Positions 57,701 to 64,000 of a stretch of 64,000 nt of DNA are shown here, piece by piece. Source of the DNA: Lepiota brunneoincarnata. Taxonomy: Eukaryota > Basidiomycota > Agaricomycetes > Agaricales > Agaricaceae. Location: positions 620,001-684,000 of the forward strand of contig JAEBUN010000027.1 of assembly GCA_023014365.1 (NCBI GenBank). Reading direction: 5' to 3'. A program made the position numbers and the translations under genes. The notes under the pieces are model-generated. The model saw nothing but the letters and a program-made list of their open reading frames with translations, had not been told where the DNA came from and made no database searches. Within the stretch, counting starts at the first letter, position 1. Each line of letters starts with the position of its first letter.

Positions 57701-58311
57701 TTACCGAGAGAGCCCTGGATTGCTTCCCAGAGTGGGCTCTCAGTCACCCCGGCAACGGGCGACAGAGTCAGCTGTGCCTCCAAGAAGGAGAGCTCGGCAC
57801 GCTTGTGGGCAATGCCTCTCGTCAGCTCAGCCTTTCGGTAAGCGACATCGCTCTCCGTAAACGCCGCAACAGCTTGCGGGTTCTCGGAGATATAAGACTT
57901 GGTGAACGCAAACGGCGTCCGCCTAGCCTTAAGCTCGGATGGGAACGTACCCGAGGTCTGGTGCTCCTCCAAGCGACGGAGGGACACCTTACAGGTCTCA
58001 ACCTGGCGGCGGGTTTTCATGCCCTCCACCAGGTACGGACGCAGAGCATCCCTGTAAGACCCCGGCATACATGCCAGGAGGTCGGCAAGCGATGCAGCAG
58101 CCCTAATGGGCGCGCGGCGAGCCGACCCGAGTTGTGTCTCTGACACCGAGACCTCTCCGGTCGCGGCGTCGTGGCGCAGGCCGCCAAGCGATCGGGTGAC
58201 CGCGAGGGCGACCGAGGCAGCCGGAGACGCAGCACGTACACGGGCCCGCGAGGACCCGGCAGTGCCGCCGCCAGTCGAGGATCCCGCCTTTTTGTTGTTA
58301 CGAGGGGGCAT
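54709..58311 (-). CDS. Penelope-like (Coprina-type) reverse transcriptase, full length
   Basis: 1200 aa without introns. Residues 1-80 are basic, Ser/Ala/Gly-rich. About 100-320 is helical and charged, with a likely coiled coil near 255-285 (EEAKMEKKKALKE). Residues 355-400 are Arg/Ser-rich (possible nuclear targeting). The RT core spans about 590-960: ATDKNLG (602-608), VIPKIHKTP (686-694), SGDVVAFYPHVD (762-773, first catalytic Asp), GLAMGVASSP (838-847), YIDD (875-878, catalytic pair), VFLDMM (916-921) and YRKPMNHFERIP. An alpha-rich extension of about 230 residues follows, with no GIY-YIG motif. The family is related to telomerase RT and, without a nuclease, is thought to prime on exposed telomeric 3' ends. 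Start ATG 58311 is the first after the telomeric junction. Confidence 0.93.
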   Translation of the reverse strand: MPPRNNKKAGSSTGGGTAGSSRARVRAASPAASVALAVTRSLGGLRHDAATGEVSVSETQLGSARRAPIRAAASLADLLACMPGSYRDALRPYLVEGMKTRRQVETCKVSLRRLEEHQTSGTFPSELKARRTPFAFTKSYISENPQAVAAFTESDVAYRKAELTRGIAHKRAELSFLEAQLTLSPVAGVTESPLWEAIQGSLGKVFDRIRHKSQVVRYGAPTADSHGHPVKIGWREDPSILREYVELLEDVPAIFGRAVAFVEDQIIAEEAKMEKKKALKESFEMEVDEAAGPSTAPAITAESIAQMVDKRVTALLKAKEKKGDKVNAYSIHASDIHTHPDLLSFLSEDPCDQERSRSPREGGSDSGGPLGVVQSWRPTKARRRQGRETRRQIEGELVPRLLPFYEGEGEEEVHAALFPKVSPKPFDWSRPSTYPDWLLTVTPQHAYRFIVLRTPVVVLESMRYRSTIHMINCDIPREYSMHLSAGMKYMLPTKSNVSLINSAWDDFVDRLRWSMWFKATDAEDAKDDFDPDYWSPKPNRVAMHQLDRVFEYGIWCGRRAIDKMVSDMPTDEHEGDRYKHALAPPVAKLRDYLTSHELVVVATDKNLGCAVAPRAWIIEKALSLLSNRVDYEPVSAVTAYNILCDKNNHIKSIARLSEDFGIQSQLPRFLRSQLSVEPSSIPTFYVIPKIHKTPVAARPILPCHSVPQGPAGKYVSKSLKPIIQSAPYVIHGSKDLAIKLSKLSLPQFRFENGMLKRLYFVSGDVVAFYPHVDVQKAHSYAEEYYTRWLAESEPEVEDADFDATHAAAKVQLLRECMRAADDNLLVQFQGKYYRQARGLAMGVASSPDLANIYGVHFEEECAALRSPDVAFYGRYIDDCLALVYAYREEDALRLLRDNLMFDNCTITWSSSDQYMVFLDMMLFTANGRLHHKAYRKPMNHFERIPWISFHPLYVKKGTFVSELSRLAALSSRFDDYVKACREASDIYIARGYPPLLIAAWLRDNYRARWDVRLRESVPPANGVLVLKSEYNISWDMFNAHELEDSMKTGWAQAMNVFARADVRGRNNVPLPYDLTKLGIPKKASELMRLFTKIPRAEAEADLAECAKDWCLDSGWQGPFLRLDRLGLFGRRLLVSKKRTRQIMDLTSIWRASVLARRDRQALITDFFAEARAPVASSSAPAVEHHREKTPDPWIAIANFD

Positions 58312-58358
58312 TGCGGGGGATCGGGGGAGGTCGAGAGAGTTGTTGGCTCTGAAATGTG

Positions 58359-58370
58359 TTTAGGGTTAGG
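58359..58370 (+). repeat. Telomeric tract between units 8 and 9
   Basis: TTTAGGGTTAGG, short, 48 bases upstream of the intact RT start codon. Confidence 0.85.
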
Positions 58371-58405
58371 AAAGGGGGCGTATAAACACGAGTCGCGACG
58401 GAGGG

Positions 58406-58470
58406 GCGCAACGGGTTGTTGGGGTTTCCAACTACCCACCCGTTTCGTCTTATAAAGACTCATCAGGCGC
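58406..58470 (-). ncRNA. Hammerhead ribozyme, unit 9 (in the 5' leader of the intact RT gene)
   Basis: Identical stems to unit 8. Predicted cleavage near 58409-58410 would leave an RT mRNA with about 100 bases before its ATG, including the CCCTAA-type junction. Confidence 0.92.
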
Positions 58471-58560
58471 ACGATATCCGTCAGATACCTGCCGTCCAAT
58501 CGATTGTCGCCGATAGCGATCGATTGCGATTTTGATCGATAGATCAAAATCCGCGGAACG

Positions 58561-58754
58561 TATTTATAATCCCCCCGTTAATAACAGGTGAAAATAGGAT
58601 TAAAAACTTAACTTCGAGTTTCAAAACTTACCGCGCTGACTTAGACGCGCGCTTGCGTCTGGGAAAAGTCACGTGATCGTGCGACCGGTCACGTGCCATC
58701 GGGCTATGTTACCCGACGACGGAACAATCCGGGCCGGGGTAGGGCCGTCACGTG
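58561..58754 (-). promoter_or_regulatory. Putative promoter for the intact RT gene, located in unit 9
   Basis: Three CACGTG palindromes (58670-58675, 58690-58695, 58749-58754; the outer two are TCACGTGA) precede TATAAATA on the minus strand (58568-58561). In transcription order these come before the hammerhead (58470-58406), the telomeric junction and the ATG at 58311. Spacing fits a TATA-driven start near 58530. CACGTG is the usual site of bHLH factors such as Cbf1. Confidence 0.55.
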
Positions 58755-58970
58755 ACAACGTAACAAGGTGCACTTTCGCACGGGGTCCAAGCGTGAGAAC
58801 TTGTGAAACCCGGCACCGGTGACATGATTTACCGGTGGCGGTGTACTTACCTTAGATGGCTATCCTTCCCACGGGTCTGCTAGAGGACGCCCCGCCCGAC
58901 CGAGCCGGTTAGGTCCGGTTAGGTTCGGGTTCGGAAAAGGGGAGCTCAAATACACGAGTCGCGACGGAGG

Positions 58971-59035
58971 GCGCAACGGGTTGTTGGGGTTTCCAACTAC
59001 CCACCCGTTTCGTCTTATAAAGACTCATCAGGCGC
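58971..59035 (-). ncRNA. Hammerhead ribozyme, unit 10
   Basis: Same core and stems as unit 8, although the surrounding sequence is diverged. Confidence 0.92.
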
Positions 59036-60001
59036 ACGATATCCGTCAGATACCTGCCGTCCAATCGATGGTCGCCGATAGCGATCGACTGCGATCGGTT
59101 ACTTGCGTAACGCGATCCGCGGAACGTGTATGTAATCCCCCCATCAAATGGGTGAAAATAGATTAAATACTTATCGTCGAGTTTCAAAACCGTCGCCGTG
59201 CTGACTTTGGCGCGCGCTTACGCCTGAGAAAAGTCACGTGATCGTGCGACCGGTCACGTGCCATCGGGCTATGTTACCCGACGACGGAACAATCCGGGCC
59301 GGGGTAGGGCCGTCACGTGACAACGCAACAAGGTGCACTTTCGCACGGGGTCCAAGCGTGGGAGACTTGTGAAACCCGGCACCGGGGACATGAATACCCG
59401 GTGGCGGTGTACTTACCTTAGGTGGCTTTCCTTCCCACGGGTCTGCTAGAGTACGCCCCGCCCGACCGGGACGGTTAGGTCCGGGTTAGGTCAGGGTTAG
59501 GGGTGAGCTTAGTATTAGTAAGCCGCACTCGTTGGGAAGGTAAGGTAGTACTTACCGCAAAGAACGTTCCGCACGGCATATAACCGGCGAAAGAGCGAGT
59601 TAACCGCCACCAGGGGGAGAACTTGCGTTGTTTACCGTTTGACGCGAGAGCTACTTTTCGAGAGACTTAGGAAGGAGGCATAACCGCCCCCCCAGACGTG
59701 GTTCCGGGTTACGCCGCACCATCACACCCAAACCGATAAAAGGCCACCTATTTAAAAACCTGTTTTCGCGTGCTGCGATCGAAGCGCAGGTCGTGCAACC
59801 CCGAAGTCTTCTAACAACGGGGTCCCAGGAAGGTTACTCAAGATCAGCAAATATGGGCCGGCCGACATACGGGAATCACCCCGCAGAGGTCGGTACCCGA
59901 ACGCCCAGGGATTTCCCCATTTGGGCGCCGACTTGGTACCAGTCGCCGCAGCTAGGTTGTGCGGACAACTACGGCTGGCATGGTATACCACGTAAGCCAT
60001 A

Positions 60002-62921
60002 TCAATCGAAGTTCGCAATCGCGATCCACGGATCAGGCGTCTTCTCACGATGGTGTTCTACCGCCGGAGCGGAAGAAGAGGCCACGGGAGCTCGAGCTTC
60101 TGCGAAGAAGTCGGTTATTAACGCCTGGCGGTCGCGCCGCGCGAGGACGGAAGCACGCCAGATTGACGTGAGATCCATTATCTGTCGGGTTCTTTTCTTC
60201 GAAACCAACAGACGTCGACCAAAAAGACCGAGTTTATCTAGCCGCAAAAAAGGTCCTTGCCAACCCTCGTCTAAACACCAATCCTTTGCACACTCCGCCA
60301 AGTCAGCCTCGGCTTCAGCACGCGGGATCTTAGTAAAGAGTCGCATCAGCTCAAACGCCTTCTTGGGAAGGCCTAGTTTCACAAGGTTATACGGGAGCGG
60401 GACGTTACGCTGCCCCCGCATATCGAGTCGGGCGAAGGTGTTCATAGCCTGCGCCCACCCGGTCTTAATCGCGTCCTCAAGTTCTTGAGCGTTGAACATA
60501 TCCCAGGAGACGTTGTATTCGCTTTTCAGCACGAGTACGCCATTCGCTGGCGGTACGGACTCCCTAAGCCGTACATCCCAACGTACTCGGTAGTTATCAC
60601 GGAGCCAAGCCGCGATCAACGTCGGAGGGTAGCCGCGCGCGATGTAGATATCCGAAGCTTCTCTACACGCCATCACGTAATCGTTAAAACGCGATGAGAG
60701 CGCGGCGAGCCTCGATAGCTCCGAAACGAACGTGCCTTTCTTCACGTATAACGGATGGAAGCTAATCCAGGGTATGCGCTCGAAGTGGTTCATCGGCTTC
60801 CTATACGGCTTATGTTCAAGCCGACCGTTTGCCGTAAACAGCATCATGTCAAGGAAGACCATAAATTGATCCGAAGATGACCACGTAATAGTACAGTTAT
60901 CGAATCTAAGATTGTCGCTAAGTAAGCTCAACGCGTCCTTCTCGTTATACGCATAAACGAGTGCGAGGCAATCATCGATGTAGCGACCGTAGTACGCCAC
61001 GTCAGGGGACCGGAGGGCGTCGCACTTCTCCTCGAAGTATACGCCGTAGAGGTTCGCTAGGTCGGGGCTTGACGCCACCCCCATCGCGAGCCCACGGGCC
61101 TGCCGGTAATATTTCCCTTGGAACTGCACTAATAAGTTGTCGTCCGCTGCCCGCATGCATTCCCGTAACAGCTGTACTTTAGCTGCTGCACGCGTTGCGT
61201 CGAAGTCGGTATCATCGACCTCTGGCTCGGCCTCGGCTAACCAACGGGTGTAGTACTCTTCGGCAAAGGAGTGTGCCTTTTGTACATCCACGTGGGGATA
61301 GAAAGCGACAACGTCGCCCGAGACAAAGTATAAGCGCTTAAGCATACCGTTCTCGAATCGGAACTGCGGTAGCGACAACTTGCTCAATTTTATCGCCAGG
61401 TCTTTTGAACCATGAATAACGTACGGCGCCGATTGAATGATCGGTTTGAGACTTTTGGAAACATACTTCCCTGCAGGCCCTTGCGGTACGGAGTGGCACG
61501 GTAAAATCGGCCGGGCAGCCACCGGTGTCTTATGTATTTTAGGAATGACATAAAACGTCGGGATAGAGCTAGGCTCCACCGACAGCTGACTCCGAAAGAA
61601 GCGGGGAAGTTGCGATTGAATGGCGTAATCTTCCGACATTCTCGCGATGGACTTAATATGTTCGTTTTTATTATAAAGTATATTATACGCCGTAGTGGCG
61701 CTAACCGGCTCGTAATCTACACGGTTAGATAACAACGACAATGCCTTGTCAATGATCCAGGCACGCGGGGCAACTGCGCAACCAAGGTTCTTATCGGTCG
61801 CTACTACGACGAGTTCGTGGGACGTCAAGTAGTCGCGGAGTTTGGCCACCGGGGGAGCAAGTGCGTGCTGATGACGGTCCCCCACGTGTTCGTCTGTCGG
61901 CATATCAGAAACCATTTTATCAATGGCCCTACGACCGCACCAGACACCATACTCAAATACCCTGTCCAACTGGTGCATCGCGACGCGGTTAGGCTTCGGC
62001 GACCAGTAGTCTGGATCAAAGTCGTCTTCTGCATCTTCGGCATCAGTGGCGCGAAACCACGTGGACCAACGGAGACGATCGACGAAATCGTCCCAAGCGG
62101 AGTTAATTAATTCATCACGCCGCTTAGTCGGGATCATATACTTAAGTCCCGCACTCAGATGCATCGCTATCTCACGCGGTATATCGCAGGAAATCATATG
62201 TATTGTACTACGGTAACGCATGGACTCTAGAACTACAACAGGAGTCCGTAGTACAATAAACCTGTACGCGTGTTGAGGGGTAACCGTCAGTAGCCAGTCC
62301 GGGTACGTGCTGGGGTGAGCCCAGTCGAAGGGTTTAGGACTAACCTTTGGAAAGAGGGCCGCTTGCACCTCCTCCTCCCCTTCGCCCTCGTAAAAGGGAT
62401 GAGAGCGGGGGATCAGTTCCCCCTCGTTCGCCCTCCTCTTTTCCCGCCCCTGCCGGCGCCTCGCTTGCGTCGTTGGTTGTCTTTGGGGGCCGGAGCCGCC
62501 GTGACTTCCTCCTTCGCGCGTGCGCCCGCTCCTTTCTTGGTCGCAGGGGACTTCTGTTAAGATAGAAAGTAAATCGGGGTAAGCATGAAGATCAGACGCG
62601 TGTAACGAATACGCGTTCACCTTCCCCTCTTTCTTCTCCTTGCCCTTCAGGATAGCGGCTACCCGCTTGTCGACCATTTGAGCGATCGATTCGGCGGTGA
62701 TGGTGGGAGCGGTCGACGGGCCAGCGGCTTCATCAACCTCCATCTCAAAACTCTCCTTCAGGGCCTTCTTTTTCTCCATCTTCGCCTCTTCCGCGAGTAT
62801 CTGATCGTCGACGAAAGAAACGGCCCGATCGAAGATGGCGGGAGTGTCTTCAAGAACTTCGACGAACTCCCGGAGGATAGAAGGATCCTCCCTCCATCCG
62901 AGCTGAACAGGACGCCCGTGC
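60002..62921 (-). pseudogene. Penelope-like reverse transcriptase, 5'-truncated (copy 4)
   Basis: Open from the telomeric junction. The first residues, HGRPVQLGWREDPSILREF, correspond to residue 227 onward of the full copy. The ATG at 62779 is internal. RT motifs are intact (ATDKNLG, IPKIHKTP, SGDVVAFYPHVD, GLAMGVASSPDLAN, YYGRYIDD, VFLDMML). It differs from copy 3 by scattered substitutions with no frameshift, so it was probably functional before end loss or incomplete synthesis. Confidence 0.9.
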
Positions 62922-62940
62922 TTAGGGTTAGGGTTAGGGG
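62922..62940 (+). repeat. Telomeric tract between units 10 and 11
   Basis: TTAGGGTTAGGGTTAGGGG. Confidence 0.9.
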
Positions 62941-62972
62941 AGGAGGAAATATACGACGGCGAGCGTGGACGG

Positions 62973-63037
62973 GCGCAACGGGGTCGTTAGTATTAAACGA
63001 TCCCACCCGTTTCGTCTTATAAAGACTCGTCAGGCGC
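62973..63037 (-). ncRNA. Hammerhead ribozyme, unit 11 (family C)
   Basis: Core CTGACGA, stem II GTCTT/AAGAC, GAAA, stem III CGGG/CCCG with inner TCGTT/AACGA, cleavage triplet GTT, stem I GCGC/GCGC. Confidence 0.92.
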
Positions 63038-63180
63038 ACGATTAGTCCACAGACTCTTACCTGCCCGACCAATCGGAAGACTTACACTTATCTTACCGAT
63101 CGGGAAGCACAGTGGCTGTGCATTCCGCGGAACACTTAATAATTAAAGTTATAACTCACTTATTTCACCGAGGGAAAAAT

Positions 63181-63215
63181 CACGTGCCCAGGAATCACGT
63201 GGAGAAAATCACGTG
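63181..63215. promoter_or_regulatory. CACGTG cluster in unit 11
   Basis: Three CACGTG motifs at 63181, 63196 and 63210, upstream of the truncated RT of unit 10. The surrounding sequence is little conserved with families A and B, yet the triple box is kept. Confidence 0.5.
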
Positions 63216-64000
63216 ACCGTGGGAAGAAACATCGGGCGACTAACTCCGATGGAATCGGACTTCACACGGGGTCGGGCTTACCTCAGCACATAGGTCCGAG
63301 TGCCTTCCAAAAGACTTACAGATCCGCCCTAACCGGGGTTCTCACGCTACCGTAGGAAATCGCACATGACTCCGGGCCGACAGGCCCGGGTGAGTTATTA
63401 ATAGGACATGACGTACCTATTAGCGCACACATACCAAAGTGGTTGATCTTCGCACGGTCCTAAAGAGGAAGCCCCTTCCTACGCCACCCCGAGCGAGCGC
63501 AAAGTACGGGCTCGGTTAGGTTTCGGTTAGGGTTAGGGGGGTTCCCACGGTTAGTGTGGGTCCTCTCTGATGCGAAGGTAAGATATGTGCTTACCGCAAA
63601 AGTTCCGCGTCGGGCGGCGACCGCAAAAACGGCGCCCACCACAAGGTGTGAAGTTGGGGATCTACCCTGGACTTACGGTCGATTCTCGGCCTCTCAGTAA
63701 ACGTACTTAGGGGGGACGGCCATCGGTAGGCGGGTCCCTTTCAATAGAGGTTCCTGCGGTCCGCTGCACCAGCGCTCCCTACCGATAAATGGCCACCACT
63801 TGAAATCCTGTTTTCGCGTGCCGGCTCTCGAAGTCCGGGTCGTGCAGAGCGAAGTCTTCAAACAACGCCCCCCAGGCAGGTTACCAAGATCAGTTTTTAC
63901 GGGCCCCGCCGACGTCAGTCAATCACGACCAACGCCGGTCCGCAGCAATGGCTAGGTTTCCCATAACGCCAAAGGACTTAGCCGATTGTGGACGCGCAAT

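Larger units (their letters stand above)
53638..58358 (-). mobile_element. Penelope-like unit 8: full-length endonuclease-lacking element
   Basis: The only copy with a complete ORF, about 4.7 kb. From 3' to 5' on the minus strand: tail, hammerhead, TATA-like and CACGTG region, internal telomere-like tract (54172-54210), conserved 3' UTR block, RT gene 54709-58311, then a 5' UTR of only about 48 bases before TTAGGG at 58359. Orientation toward older telomeric DNA and the lack of an endonuclease match the telomere-associated Coprina/Athena elements. Confidence 0.92.
58371..58934 (-). mobile_element. Penelope-like unit 9: 3' module only, upstream of the intact RT gene
   Basis: Nearly identical to units 2, 3, 6 and 8 in its 3' module. 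It ends inside the internal telomere-like tract (GGTTCGGGTTCGG), where unit 10 begins with AAAAGGGG. No RT gene. Its position makes it the likely promoter and 5' leader of the intact RT gene in unit 8. Confidence 0.88.
58935..62921 (-). mobile_element. Penelope-like unit 10: 5'-truncated element with RT gene
   Basis: Starts AAAAGGGGAGCTCAAATACACG and carries a hammerhead, CACGTG boxes, an internal telomere-like tract (59472-59503), the 3' UTR block and an RT gene lacking its first 226 residues or so. The 3' module is more divergent than in units 2, 3, 6, 8 and 9. The TATA-like box is altered (ATTACATAC). It ends at TTAGGGTTAGGG (62922). Confidence 0.9.
62941..64000 (-). mobile_element. Penelope-like unit 11 (family C), continues beyond the window
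   Basis: A third sequence family. It has a tail, hammerhead, CACGTG cluster (63181-63215), internal telomere-like tract (63512-63540) and, from about 63790, a block alignable with the 3' UTR just beyond the RT stop in family A. Its RT gene should begin just past the right edge. Confidence 0.85.

Noticed and set aside
46342..59187. Minus-strand ORFs containing KRVGSWKPQQPVAP in most units
   Set aside because: They are translations of the hammerhead region; the conserved feature is the ribozyme.
52571..60048. 98-aa minus-strand ORFs overlapping the RT stop in units 6, 8 and 10
   Set aside because: The counterpart in unit 11 has an indel that breaks the frame, so the block looks conserved as RNA or DNA, not protein.
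52612..60488. 231-aa plus-strand ORFs repeated in units 6, 8 and 10
   Set aside because: They overlap the RT C-terminus and 3' UTR in antisense, and their conservation follows from that of the RT gene and UTR. No domain or independent evidence.
46539..64000. CRISPR array or bacterial repeat system
   Set aside because: Repeat units are hundreds to thousands of bases, with RT genes and telomeric joints; this is a eukaryotic retroelement array.

Overview
The window is a chromosome arm running into a telomere of a filamentous basidiomycete. Supporting signs are short GT-AG introns of about 46-78 nt, TTAGGG telomere units, an iron-responsive two-finger GATA repressor, a trichodiene-synthase-like terpene cyclase, ricin-B-type lectins, an F-box/leucine-rich protein, and a coiled-coil plus kinase gene of the type expanded in Agaricomycetes. 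A Rhizoctonia/Ceratobasidium-like species would fit, but that is inference.

1-15.4 kb is an AT-rich, visibly CpG-poor transposon graveyard. A Ty3/Gypsy element on the minus strand (1920-12535, with LTRs of about 730 bp) has been hit by at least three LTR-type insertions. Their target-site duplications can still be read: AACAA at 3638-6785, CTCAT at 8039-8430 and GGGAA at 11074-11545. One of these insertions holds an intact Tc1/mariner element (4784-6389, 338-aa DD34E transposase, TA duplication). Three other Tc1 copies are partial or decayed.

15.4-44 kb is CpG-rich host sequence. It carries a terpene synthase (18624-19641, minus), ornithine acetyltransferase (20163-21814, plus, with one frameshift), an F-box gene (about 23377-25083, minus), a tandem duplication of a three-lectin cassette (25160-29988 and 29990-36196), and a SREA/URBS1-type siderophore repressor (39068-42153, plus). 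The two lectin units have decayed in a complementary way.

44.3-46.5 kb is a coiled-coil protein kinase gene cut off just after its DFG motif by TTAGGG repeats. This looks like a fossil chromosome break that was healed.

46.5-64 kb is the most striking part: eleven head-to-tail insertions of endonuclease-lacking Penelope-like retroelements (Coprina-type), most separated by short TTAGGG tracts. All are on the minus strand, so each 3' end faces the older chromosome end, as expected for reverse transcription primed by the G-rich telomeric 3' end. One copy keeps a full 1200-aa ORF (54709-58311); three others keep truncated RT genes. Each unit carries a hammerhead ribozyme near its 3' end. Pairing is preserved by compensatory changes between three sequence families. 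Each unit also has three CACGTG boxes and usually a TATA-like box placed so that a distal unit could act as promoter for its proximal neighbour, as known for HeT-A of Drosophila. The array continues past the right edge; the telomere itself is not in the window.
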